A stretch of 64,000 nucleotides of DNA. It comes from a marine bacterium B5-7 (GTDB lineage Bacteria; Pseudomonadota; Gammaproteobacteria; Arenicellales; CAJQKF01). Numbering within the stretch: the first letter of the stretch is position 1; each line of letters begins with the position of its first letter. The notes below the pieces were generated by a model. The model did not search any database, was not told the origin of the DNA, and saw only the letters and a program-made list of their open reading frames with translations. Below, piece by piece: positions 20,346 to 28,799 of this stretch. The position numbers and the translations under genes are program-made. The DNA is taken from positions 76,242-140,241 of the forward strand of contig BQJD01000003.1 in NCBI GenBank assembly GCA_021604525.1, given 5' to 3'.

Positions 20346-21259
20346 CTTTCGCAACTTACACAGAGCGGTCATTGGCTCATGTGCTGACGCCCGCTGTGAT
20401 GGCAGATGAGATTATGGCGAGCCGCTGGCTTGAGTCTTTAGTTCGAGGAACGCCACAACCACTGATGCTTAAATCGAATACGACCGAACAATATGGTTAC
20501 TTTGTGGTGGGCAGTTCGCAACGTATTGTCGCCATCGCTGAACACGGCGGTCTCGATTTGCCTATCGGTATGGCAGCGTCCACAACCATTGTTCGTCGAG
20601 TGATTCAGGCATCGCGAGTAACACTTGGAGACAACAGATTAACGTTTGATGGATATCAGATTTCGATCGCCAAATATCGAGACGATCGACCGATCTTCTC
20701 AATCAGCCCGAAGCAAGCGGCTGTTGCTGCTCTCGTTATGGAAGATGCCCTAAATGTTGCTGGACATCCCTTCGAGCCGGCCGTTGTCAACCGCGAAGTC
20801 GAGGTGTTTGGAAGGGCTTTACGGGGGGTGTCGGATGTCAGCGTAGCGGATGCAGCAGGACGCCTGATTGGTCTCGGGTCTGGCTCGACGCCTTCAGGAG
20901 ATGATGTCGTATCCGGAGCGGCAGCCACGCTTGCTGCTTGTACTCGCGCTAATGATCCGATCTCTGTTTGGGCAAGATCAGTGCTGGCTGAAATTTGTCG
21001 AACAACGGTTGAGGCAGCAAAGGCAACGACGCCTCTGTCCGCTGAACTGTTGGCCTGCGCTGTTCAAGGTTACATGCTGCCACGTCTGATCCATTGCATC
21101 AGGTGCGCTGTGAACAACAAACATATTGATGAGGCGATGAGTGAACTGCGTCTTGTCGGTCACAGCTCCGGCTATTTTCTTGCATCGGGCGCAGCGTTGG
21201 CTTTACGAGCAGCAGCAACGATTACAAATCAGGAGAACTACCATGTTAAGCCGTATTGA
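20342..21259 (+). CDS. DUF2877 protein, YlbF/AllH-type subunit of a carbamoyltransferase
   Basis: A 305-residue cytoplasmic protein of the DUF2877 family. The diagnostic segment is LIGLGSGSTPSGDDVVSGA (about residue 185), typical of this family. In E. coli the equivalent YlbF works with FdrA and YlbE as oxamate carbamoyltransferase, which uses oxalurate and phosphate; this comes from recent literature as I recall it. Here it is translated from an ATG overlapping the carbamate kinase stop and itself overlaps fdrA by 17 bases, so the three genes form one coupled unit. The role of this subunit is inferred. Confidence 0.85.
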   Translation: MTFATYTERSLAHVLTPAVMADEIMASRWLESLVRGTPQPLMLKSNTTEQYGYFVVGSSQRIVAIAEHGGLDLPIGMAASTTIVRRVIQASRVTLGDNRLTFDGYQISIAKYRDDRPIFSISPKQAAVAALVMEDALNVAGHPFEPAVVNREVEVFGRALRGVSDVSVADAAGRLIGLGSGSTPSGDDVVSGAAATLAACTRANDPISVWARSVLAEICRTTVEAAKATTPLSAELLACAVQGYMLPRLIHCIRCAVNNKHIDEAMSELRLVGHSSGYFLASGAALALRAAATITNQENYHVKPY

Positions 21260-22706
21260 GCTACGCCGAGGCGTATACCATGACTCTGTCGTTCTCATGC
21301 GGGTCACAAGTCAGTTAAGCCAGATGGATGGTTTGGATGGGTGTCTTGTCGCCATGGCAACGCCACTTAATATTGGGCTGCTTGGCGACCTTGGCTTTGA
21401 TGTCGAACAGATCGACTCGGCATCAACGTCAGACCTCGTTGTTGCGATTCGCGCAGAGTCGGACGATATCATGGAAGAGGCATTCAAACAGTTGGACAGT
21501 GAATTGGCATCATCAAGAGATACCGCTACCGGTGCCGGCGATACCCCCGTCCATCATCTATTGGGTAATGCGGTACGTGACTCCAACGCCAACCTTGCAA
21601 TCATCTCTCTGCCAGGACCGCATGTCGTACCGGAAACGGTGGACGCCTTGCTGGAGGGCGCCAACGTCATGGTGTTCTCCGATGGTGTAACCATGGATGA
21701 AGAGCGCAGACTTAAAGCACTCGCCGCAGAACGCGACCTGCTTGTCCTGGGTCCGGACTGTGGAACTGCAAGACTTTGCGGCATTGCCCTTGGATTCTGT
21801 AACGACCTTGGACAAGGTGGCGTCGGTATCATTGCAGCATCAGGAACCGGGGCCCAGCATCTGACCTGTCTGCTGGATGCGCGTAATGTCGGTATCGGCG
21901 ACATCATTGGTGTTGGCGGACGTGATATGACCGATGAAATCGGTGGTGCATCAACCCTGCGAGCGCTTGAGATGCTCGATGCTGATCAGAACACGACTCA
22001 TATCGTTGTTATTTCAAAACAACCAGGGCCTGAGGCAACGCGAAAGCTTGAGCAGGTTGTGGCAAATCTGAAAACACCGGTGACATTCGCTCTATTAGGG
22101 AACAAAGAAACCGATCTGACAAAAGTGGCGCGTGAAGTTACCGCCGCTTGCAATATGACATTCAGTGAACCGCGTATCGAGATATCAGGTCGCGCAGCCT
22201 CGGGTGGCCAGCTTGTCGGCTTGTTCAGTGGTGGCACATTGGCCGGTGAAGCGACAACGATAATTAATGCGTCGATTGACTCCGTTGCCAATCTCGAGAC
22301 GTTCGAAACGCCAACTCCCATGACAATCGCGAGTTTTGATCAGCATTTACTGGTGGATTTGGGCGACGACCGCATGACTGTCGGTCGGGCACATCCGATG
22401 ATCGACGCGACCGTGCGCCGGGAGATTATTCAAATACTGGCGGAACGGCCTGCACCCCGGGTGCTGTTCATCGATATCGTTCTCGGCTTTGGCGCAGACC
22501 CGGACCCCGTCGGTGCGATCCGCTCGTCGTTGGAGAAGTTTATTGCATCCCATGAAGAAACACGTGTTGTGGTGTCGTTCGTTGGTACCTCGCGAGATCC
22601 GCAAGGTTACGAAGCCCAATGGCGAAAACTCGCCGAGATTGGTTGTGATGTTTACGAATCGAATGCAAATGCTGCCACAGCAGTAGCTGCATTGATCAAG
22701 CAATAG
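21243..22706 (+). CDS. fdrA: FdrA-family acyl-CoA-synthetase-like protein, AllF-type subunit
   Basis: A 487-residue protein with the nucleotide-binding and ligase-like folds of succinyl-CoA synthetase. Visible features: N-terminal IELRRGVYHDSVVLM, GNAVRDSNANLAIISLPG, LVLGPDCGTARLCG (with the conserved Cys), GIIAASGTGAQHLTCLLD (His of the phosphohistidine-like site), IIGVGGRDMTDEIGG and a C-terminal FIDIVLGFGADPDP. The family was long annotated as a putative acyl-CoA synthetase; its E. coli member is now linked to oxamate carbamoyltransferase. The start at 21243 has AGGAG 8 bases upstream; the longer frame from 21141 is shadow. Confidence 0.9.
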   Translation: MLSRIELRRGVYHDSVVLMRVTSQLSQMDGLDGCLVAMATPLNIGLLGDLGFDVEQIDSASTSDLVVAIRAESDDIMEEAFKQLDSELASSRDTATGAGDTPVHHLLGNAVRDSNANLAIISLPGPHVVPETVDALLEGANVMVFSDGVTMDEERRLKALAAERDLLVLGPDCGTARLCGIALGFCNDLGQGGVGIIAASGTGAQHLTCLLDARNVGIGDIIGVGGRDMTDEIGGASTLRALEMLDADQNTTHIVVISKQPGPEATRKLEQVVANLKTPVTFALLGNKETDLTKVAREVTAACNMTFSEPRIEISGRAASGGQLVGLFSGGTLAGEATTIINASIDSVANLETFETPTPMTIASFDQHLLVDLGDDRMTVGRAHPMIDATVRREIIQILAERPAPRVLFIDIVLGFGADPDPVGAIRSSLEKFIASHEETRVVVSFVGTSRDPQGYEAQWRKLAEIGCDVYESNANAATAVAALIKQ

Positions 22707-22717
22707 GGAGTAAGACC

Positions 22718-24136
22718 ATGTCGAAACTAAAGATGCCTTCCGGCGAACTGCGAGTGGCAACTGCTGGTATTGACCTCATTGACGAAGCACTGATCAGCCA
22801 GCAGGTGATACCCACCTCAACCCATTGGCGGCCACCGTCGGAACCTGGTCTGGCATCGATTCTATCCAACATTGCGCTCAGTAGTGCCGTTCGTGTAGCG
22901 AATCAGGCGGCGCTTGAACGATTGACCTCAGCTCGCCCGCATCTGATTGGCATCACGACGGCGTTGGAAGCCGTCGGGCTTGAAACAGGGTGCTTTCTGC
23001 ATGCTGGCCCTCCCATACAGTGGCAGAACACATCGGGGCCGCTCCGTGGCGCATTGATCGGAGCCGCCTTGCTTGAGGGCGTGGCCGATTCGCCTGAAGA
23101 TGCCATGGGTAAATTCGAGCGTGGCGAGTTCCACATGGAACCGTGTCATCACCGTGGTGCTGTCGGACCCATGGCTGGCGTTGTCAGCAGCTCCATGCCG
23201 ATGTCGATTATTGAGGATAGTGTCACCGGTCGCCGTGCCTATTGCACGCTGAATGAAGGTCTCGGAAAAGTGCTCCGCTACGGTGCCTACTCAACCGAGG
23301 TGCTCGAACGCTTGCGCTGGATTGAAAAAGTACTGGCGCCGGTGTTGCACGAAACCATTTATGCTTCAGAACCCATCGACCTGTACGCGATGGTGGGAGA
23401 AGCGCTGCAGATGGGTGATGAATGCCACAATCGCAATCGTGCCGGGACATCACTATTCCTGCGTGCTATTGGACCATTGCTGATCGAATCCAAACATGCA
23501 TCCTCTACCGTCGCCGAGTGCTTCCGATTTATAACCGGAAATGATCACTTCTTTCTTAACTTGATGATGCCGGCGGCAAAGGTCGCTGCAGATGCAGCAA
23601 GAAATATACCCGGATCCACCATGATCGTGGCAATGGCACGTAACGGTACCGAATTCGGAATCCAGTTAAGTGGAACCGGTGACGAATGGTTTACCGGTCC
23701 GTGCGGTGTGCCACAAGGACTATTGTTTCCCGGCTTCACTGCTGAGGATGCGAATCCAGACATCGGTGACTCGACGATCACTGAGACCGTTGGCGTGGGT
23801 GGTTTTGCCATGGCCTCGGCGCCGGCAATTGTAAAATTTGTGGGTGGTACCAGCGATCTGGCTCTCGATAGCAGCCGTCGCATGTATGACATCACCATCG
23901 GCGAACATCCCTTGTTCAGATTACCAGCACTTGATTTTCGCGGTACGCCCGTGGGCATAGATGCCGCCCTTGTGGTACGACGAAACCAGTTACCGGTGGT
24001 CAATACCGGTATTGCCGGTCGCGAAGCCGGAGTGGGTCAGGTTGGCGCCGGACTCGTAGATCCGCCTGTGAAGTGTTTTGTCGATGCAGTAGCGCGTTTT
24101 GCAGAACTGAACAAGACGCTTATCCAGTCTGCTTAG
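22718..24136 (+). CDS. DUF1116 protein, YlbE/AllG-type subunit of a carbamoyltransferase
   Basis: A 472-residue DUF1116 (YlbE-like) protein. Family stretches include HRGAVGPMAGVVSSSMPM, FCTLNEGLGKVLRYGAY-like (YCTLNEGLGKV), ITGNDHFFLNLMMPAAKV, GMARNGTEFGIQ-like (MARNGTEFGIQLSG) and PCGVPQGLLFPGFTAEDANPDIGDS. It follows fdrA by 11 bases with a good ribosome site (GGGAG). With DUF2877 and FdrA it completes the three-subunit set of AllFGH. No separate function is known for the subunit. Confidence 0.9.
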   Translation: MSKLKMPSGELRVATAGIDLIDEALISQQVIPTSTHWRPPSEPGLASILSNIALSSAVRVANQAALERLTSARPHLIGITTALEAVGLETGCFLHAGPPIQWQNTSGPLRGALIGAALLEGVADSPEDAMGKFERGEFHMEPCHHRGAVGPMAGVVSSSMPMSIIEDSVTGRRAYCTLNEGLGKVLRYGAYSTEVLERLRWIEKVLAPVLHETIYASEPIDLYAMVGEALQMGDECHNRNRAGTSLFLRAIGPLLIESKHASSTVAECFRFITGNDHFFLNLMMPAAKVAADAARNIPGSTMIVAMARNGTEFGIQLSGTGDEWFTGPCGVPQGLLFPGFTAEDANPDIGDSTITETVGVGGFAMASAPAIVKFVGGTSDLALDSSRRMYDITIGEHPLFRLPALDFRGTPVGIDAALVVRRNQLPVVNTGIAGREAGVGQVGAGLVDPPVKCFVDAVARFAELNKTLIQSA

Positions 24137-24437
24137 TGAAACCTCTTATTGTTAATGATGTTTATGGTTAAAGGCCAATGCCCGATTGAATGATGTAAAA
24201 GTCCATTGGAATCACGAGAAATTGTTTGAACAAATGCAGGGTTTAAACAGAAATCGCCTGCTGCATCCTGTGTCGCGAGCTTATAGGCGACCCTTATATG
24301 ATTATCGTTTTTTACGTATTGTAAGGCGCATGTTGGCCTATTACGATAATCGTGCTTATTAGAAAATATTAAGACATGAAAGGATTCGACGACAATGAAC
24401 GGATTTAAGCCAGTTATAAATTCCAGAGGAGATCAAC
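24137..24437. other. Intergenic leader of the TRAP transporter operon
   Basis: About 300 bases. It holds the second copy of the 22-bp motif (24303-24324), a 9-bp inverted repeat (GATTATCGT 24300-24308, ACGATAATC 24343-24351), and a 16-residue upstream frame (24395-24445) whose stop overlaps the GTG start of the binding-protein gene. This is the likely regulated promoter region for dctP. Confidence 0.5.
24303..24324 (+). promoter_or_regulatory. Shared 22-bp motif, copy 2 (upstream of the TRAP binding-protein gene)
   Basis: TATCG, T, TTTTT, ACG, TA, TTGT, AA, identical to copy 1 at 18 of 22 positions. The core TTAC-N5-GTAA (24313-24325 region) is palindromic. It overlaps the left arm of the inverted repeat 24300-24351. 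It ends 113 bases before the start codon. Confidence 0.45.
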
Positions 24438-25424
24438 GTGAGTAAGAATAAGCTTATCAGGTTACTTTCTTGTGCTGCCACTAGCATGTTCGCCATTCTC
24501 GGTGTGTCTGCAGCACACTCCGATGTCATTGAATTGAAGGGAATGACTCCATGGACGAAAGACTATGCTTCCAGCCAACCCTTTTTCATGTTCCAGGATA
24601 TGATTGAAGAACGACTCAAGGGCAAGGTGACGTTGAAGTATCTCGGTGGTCCCGAGGTGGTACCGGCGTTCGAACAGTTTGAAGCGCTTCGTAATGGAGT
24701 TGTCGATGTAATCCTCGGTGCGGCGGCGTATTACACGGCCCAGGTACCTGAAGCGTCAGCCATGCTGCTCGCAAGAAAATCGCCGCAGGAACAGCGCGAG
24801 ACCGGTTACTACGATCTCATGCGTGATATTCATCGCGATAAAGGTGGGGTGATCTACCTGTCCAACCTGACCGGTGTTCCGAATGTCGGCTTCAGGCTTT
24901 ACGTAAATGAGAAAATTGATAAACCCGATCTATCAGGAATGAAGATTCGGGTATCACCTGTTTATGTGCCACTTGTTAATGGTCTTGGTGGTACACCAGT
25001 GAATATGCCCACAACCGAGATTTACACTGCACTGGAACGTGGTGTCGTCAATGGCTACGGATCGACTTATGTCGGGATTATGGACTTTGCCCTTCAGGAG
25101 GTTACCAAGTACGTGATCAACGTGCCGTTTTATTCAAAAGACAATGCACTGTTGATGAACGCAGAGAAATGGGACAGCCTGCCTGAAGACATTCGCTCGG
25201 AACTCGAACAGATTGCTATCGATGTCGAGAATGAGATGACCAGGTTCGTGGAAAAGAAAGTGTTGAAAGAGGATTCACTACTGAAAGAAGCCGGTTTGGA
25301 GTTCATCGAATTTAACGATGAAGATACGCAGAAATATCTGGATGCGGCTTACAAAACACGCTGGGAAGGACTTAAGGAAAAGAGCCCCGAGTATGCCGAC
25401 AAGTTAAGAGAACTTGGCGGTTGA
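24438..25424 (+). CDS. TRAP transporter solute-binding protein (DctP type)
   Basis: Periplasmic extracytoplasmic receptor, 328 residues, with a signal peptide (cleavage near VSAAHS, residue 28). The DctP core segment GMKIRVSPVYVPLVNGLGGTPVNMPTTEIYTALERGVVNGY (residues about 160-200) carries the conserved Arg that pairs with a substrate carboxylate. So the ligand is probably an organic acid or ureido acid rather than a neutral base (inference). It is GTG-started, with AGAGGAGA just upstream. The two membrane subunit genes follow after a pair of hairpins. Confidence 0.93.
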   Translation: MSKNKLIRLLSCAATSMFAILGVSAAHSDVIELKGMTPWTKDYASSQPFFMFQDMIEERLKGKVTLKYLGGPEVVPAFEQFEALRNGVVDVILGAAAYYTAQVPEASAMLLARKSPQEQRETGYYDLMRDIHRDKGGVIYLSNLTGVPNVGFRLYVNEKIDKPDLSGMKIRVSPVYVPLVNGLGGTPVNMPTTEIYTALERGVVNGYGSTYVGIMDFALQEVTKYVINVPFYSKDNALLMNAEKWDSLPEDIRSELEQIAIDVENEMTRFVEKKVLKEDSLLKEAGLEFIEFNDEDTQKYLDAAYKTRWEGLKEKSPEYADKLRELGG

Positions 25425-25448
25425 TCGGTCGATAAAGCTAACTTGCGG

Positions 25449-25482
25449 GTGGACCCACCTGAAATAATGTGGGTGGGTCCAC
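25449..25482 (+). other. Hairpin 1 between dctP and dctQ-type genes
   Basis: A perfect 11-bp stem GTGGACCCACC (25449-25459) with GGTGGGTCCAC (25472-25482) and a 12-base loop, 24 bases after the binding-protein stop. Likely a 3'-end stabilising structure that keeps receptor mRNA abundant. Confidence 0.65.
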
Positions 25483-25501
25483 TCCGTGATTTCGGGGGCT
25501 G

Positions 25502-25537
25502 CTATCACCGAATTTCAATATGTGATAGTGGCTTTTT
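25502..25537 (+). terminator. Partial terminator (attenuator) between dctP and dctQ-type genes
   Basis: Stem CTATCAC (25502-25508) with GTGATAG (25522-25528) followed by TGGC and a run of six or more T (from 25532). A leaky terminator here would give more receptor than membrane subunits, a usual need of binding-protein systems. Confidence 0.6.
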
Positions 25538-25564
25538 TATCGGGTCAAATCAGAGGCGCAAATA

Positions 25565-26068
25565 GTGACGCAGGAATCCCGGTTCGTCGCCGCATATGAC
25601 TGGTTGGTATCGGCGTGTGCGGTTATTGTCGGCCTATTCATTCTTCTTACTGTTGTGCTAGTGACTGCCGACGTAGTAGGACGCTACTTCTTTGACAAGC
25701 CGATCGGCTGGGTGTTCGAGGTGACCGAGCATATTCTTGTTTGTGTCCCTTTTCTCGGCATGGCATGGCTGATCCGGCGAGGCGAGCATGTTCGCATTGA
25801 GATCGTCGTGCAACTTTTTCCGGCACACTGGCAGCCACGGTTCGAAATGGTAGCTGATCTCCTGTCAGCCTTGGCCTGCGCCATTGCAACCTACTATGCA
25901 GTAGTGACAGCTATCGATCATTTTTCCCGCGGCATCGTTACATACGGAATTTATCCCGTCCCGAAATTTATTTTAATCACGATTATCGCTTTCGGATTGG
26001 GGCTTAGTACGATCGAATTTCTTAGAAGATCTGTGTTGTTAATTCACCCTACGCCAGAAGGTGCTTAA
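25565..26068 (+). CDS. TRAP transporter small permease (DctQ type)
   Basis: A 167-residue membrane protein with four predicted helices (VIVGLFILLTVVLVTADVVGRYFF at the first). It has the family pattern of an Arg/Asp pair after helix 1 (DVVGRYFFDKPIGW), WLIRRGEHVRIEIV in the cytoplasmic loop, and a GTG start. Its TAA stop abuts the ATG of the large permease, so the two are coupled. It supports assembly of the sodium-driven carboxylate uptake system. Confidence 0.93.
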   Translation: MTQESRFVAAYDWLVSACAVIVGLFILLTVVLVTADVVGRYFFDKPIGWVFEVTEHILVCVPFLGMAWLIRRGEHVRIEIVVQLFPAHWQPRFEMVADLLSALACAIATYYAVVTAIDHFSRGIVTYGIYPVPKFILITIIAFGLGLSTIEFLRRSVLLIHPTPEGA

Positions 26069-27382
26069 ATGGAATGGTGGGAGCTCCTCCTGGTAATCTT
26101 TTCCGCGCTGGGTGGGTTAATCGCCATTGGCATGCCCGTTGCATTTGCTTTTCTGTTGGTGAACCTGGGTGCAATATTTGTACTTCAGGGAGGTGGGCGT
26201 GCCTTTCATTCATTAATTCTCAGCATGTATGACTCAGTCAGCAGCTTTACTCTTTTGCCGATTGCGTTATTCGTGCTAATGGGCGAGATACTCTGGCATT
26301 CCAACCTCGCATTCAAGGCGCTTGATGTTCTTGATAAACTGCTCGGTCGATTGACCGGTCGCCTCAGTATTCTTACTGTGATAACCGGTACATTATTCTC
26401 CAGCCTCAGTGGTTCTACCATGGCGAATACCGCTCTTCTGGGTACCATGCTGTTACCTGAAATGGAGCGACGTGGTTATAAGAAGCCAATGTCCATCGGC
26501 CCGATACTTGGTAGTGGCGGATTGGCGATGATGATACCGCCAAGCTCACTGGCGGTGATCCTTGCAGCCATAGGTAAAATATCCATTGGCAAATTGCTGG
26601 TCGGCGCACTGATACCGGGTTTGATCATGGCGGTGCTTTATCTGTCCTATATCATTATCCGGTGCCGCATGCAGCCGCACTTGACCCCAGCTTATGACGT
26701 TACTCCGGTGTCATTGCGGGAAAAGCTGATCGGTGTGTTCAAGTACCTCATGCCTCTTGGGATAATCGTATTCCTGGTAACCGGCGTCATTATCATTGGC
26801 GTGGCGACGCCCACAGAAGCAGCAGCACTGGGCTGCTTCGGTTCAATCGTGATGGCTGCGGTCTATGGCGGGTTAACCTTTGTCTCGCTCAAGAAGGCGG
26901 TGATGGGAACGGTTCAGATATCTGTAATGATGATGACCATTTTAGCCAGTGCGTTAACATTCAGCCAGTTGTTGGCCTACTCCGGAGCCAGCCGTGGCAT
27001 GCTTGAGTACGCACTGACCCTGGCAATCGAACCGATTATTCTTGTCCTCGTTATGCAGCTAGTGGTTCTGATACTGGGTATGTTCATGGAGCAGGTAGCC
27101 ATTATGCTGATCATGCTGCCCATCTATATTCCCGTGATCAACGCACTAGGACTGGATCCTGTCTGGTACGGCGTTTTGATGCTGATGAATTTGCAGATGG
27201 CTCTGACGACACCGCCATTCGGTATGTTGCTGTTCGTCATGAAAGGTGTTGCTCCCCAGGGCACGACCATGCGCCAGATATATATGGCGGGAATGCCATT
27301 CCTTGTGTGCGATGCGGTAGCCCTGACTGTTGTTCTCCTGGTGCCCGCGACAGTGACCTATCTGCCAGGCCTGTTTTATTAA
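26069..27382 (+). CDS. TRAP transporter large permease (DctM type)
   Basis: A 437-residue inner-membrane protein with about 12 helices, the channel-forming subunit. Family motifs: GMPVAFAFLLVNLGAIFV, GSTMANTALLGTMLLPEMERRGYKKP (highly conserved), SGGLAMMIPPSSLAV-like (GSGGLAMMIPPSS), and the C-terminal TTPPFGMLLFVMKGVAP. It directly follows the small permease without spacing. The substrate is set by the receptor; the setting suggests a ring-derived or ureido acid. Confidence 0.95.
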   Translation: MEWWELLLVIFSALGGLIAIGMPVAFAFLLVNLGAIFVLQGGGRAFHSLILSMYDSVSSFTLLPIALFVLMGEILWHSNLAFKALDVLDKLLGRLTGRLSILTVITGTLFSSLSGSTMANTALLGTMLLPEMERRGYKKPMSIGPILGSGGLAMMIPPSSLAVILAAIGKISIGKLLVGALIPGLIMAVLYLSYIIIRCRMQPHLTPAYDVTPVSLREKLIGVFKYLMPLGIIVFLVTGVIIIGVATPTEAAALGCFGSIVMAAVYGGLTFVSLKKAVMGTVQISVMMMTILASALTFSQLLAYSGASRGMLEYALTLAIEPIILVLVMQLVVLILGMFMEQVAIMLIMLPIYIPVINALGLDPVWYGVLMLMNLQMALTTPPFGMLLFVMKGVAPQGTTMRQIYMAGMPFLVCDAVALTVVLLVPATVTYLPGLFY

Positions 27383-27479
27383 GTCAGGCGTTGTCCATAC
27401 GGACGCGGTTATTCTATTAACTTAAGGACTGAAGATGGTACCGTGGTTCTTTAAACCTTGATACGGAGTGAGACGAATC

Positions 27480-28718
27480 ATGGCAATCGCAGAGTACGAT
27501 ATCCTGATTAGACGTGCGCATCTCAGGGGCAGGGAGGACACAGATTTTGATCTGGCCATTACAGATGGCCGGATAACTAACATCGCTCCACAGATCGATG
27601 GATCGGCACACGCAGAGATTGATGCACAAGGTAATCTCGTTACGGAACCGTTTGTTAATACACACTTGCATCTGTGCAAAGTATGGACACTCGAAAAGAT
27701 GGATGAGGCCGCGCTTCGTGACTATCATGCTGAGGGGATGGCTAAAGCCATGACGGCAATCGAGTGTGCTCGCGAGGTGAAGAGAGGTCTGAACCTTGAG
27801 GGAATGATTCAATCGGCGCGACGGGCTGCTGCATTAGCGGCAATCCATGGCAACCTTCACATTCGTGCCCTGGCAGATGTTGATTCCATCGCCGGGGTTG
27901 AAGGTGTAAAGGCACTGATCGCGGTGCGCGATGAATTCCGAGGTATTGTCGACATTCAGGTGGTTGCCTTTCCACAGGACGGCATTTTAAAAGATCCAGG
28001 TACAGCGGAGCTTATGCGTGAAGCCATGCAACTCGGCGCCGATGTCGTCGGTGGAATTCCATGGATCGAATTTTCTGACGACGAGGCGGCTGAGCACATA
28101 GCATTCTGTTTTGACCTGGCGCAGGAATTCGATAAGGATATCTCCATGCTACTCGATGATGCAGGCGATCATTCTCTACGGACACTCGAGACCATGGCCC
28201 TGGAGGCGATCCGGCGTGATTGGCACCACCGTGCACTCGCTCATCACTGTCGTGCAATGAGTCAGTATCCACTGCCGTATTTTTATCGTCTGGTGGAAAC
28301 CCTGAAGCGGGCTGGCGTTGCGATTGTCAGCGATCCGCATACCGGGCCGCTGCATGCTCGCGTCAAGGAATTGCTCGACTCTGACGTATTGGTCAGCATC
28401 GGTCAGGATGACATCTCAGACGCTTACTATCCGTTTGGGCGAAACAACATGCTCGAGGTGGCGTTTTTAGCTTCCCATTTGTTGTGGATGACCACGCGTT
28501 CTGAAATCAACAGACTTTATGACCTGGTAACGATAGATGCCGCCCGTTCCATCAACGTAGCCAACTATGGTCTTGAAGTTGGTGCTATCGCAAATCTTGT
28601 AGTGCTGGATCAACCGAACGAGCTTGAAGCCATGCGCTTCCATGCTGCACCACGACACGTAATCAGTCACGGCAAGATGATTGATACAAATGCCATGAAT
28701 AAAATCTATCGTGGCTGA
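27480..28718 (+). CDS. Amidohydrolase-superfamily protein, cytosine-deaminase-like, with altered metal ligand
   Basis: A 412-residue TIM-barrel hydrolase. The HxH pair is present (NTHLHL, His62 and His64), as are the His near 255 (ALAHHC) and the Asp at 310 (GQDDISDAYYPFG, as in CodA). But the segment matching CodA's HCDEIDD reads LLDDAGD, so the metal His is Leu (about 224) and the catalytic Glu is Asp. That suggests a metal site changed or lost. ATG 27480 is preferred; GTG 27468 is possible. It lies downstream of the TRAP genes in the same direction, and probably acts on a substrate of the same pathway. Confidence 0.85.
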   Translation: MAIAEYDILIRRAHLRGREDTDFDLAITDGRITNIAPQIDGSAHAEIDAQGNLVTEPFVNTHLHLCKVWTLEKMDEAALRDYHAEGMAKAMTAIECAREVKRGLNLEGMIQSARRAAALAAIHGNLHIRALADVDSIAGVEGVKALIAVRDEFRGIVDIQVVAFPQDGILKDPGTAELMREAMQLGADVVGGIPWIEFSDDEAAEHIAFCFDLAQEFDKDISMLLDDAGDHSLRTLETMALEAIRRDWHHRALAHHCRAMSQYPLPYFYRLVETLKRAGVAIVSDPHTGPLHARVKELLDSDVLVSIGQDDISDAYYPFGRNNMLEVAFLASHLLWMTTRSEINRLYDLVTIDAARSINVANYGLEVGAIANLVVLDQPNELEAMRFHAAPRHVISHGKMIDTNAMNKIYRG

Positions 28719-28799
28719 ATGAATTGAAGTTGTTTTGATACCTAAACAGCAACGCCGTGTACAGAACGTACTTACACTTTTTGCCATGTCAGAAACACA

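Noticed and set aside
18087-24136. Naming the pathway as cyanuric acid or allantoin degradation
   Set aside because: The partner genes diagnostic for either route (AtzG, AtzF, allantoinase, ureidoglycolate dehydrogenase) are absent, so a specific name is not supported.
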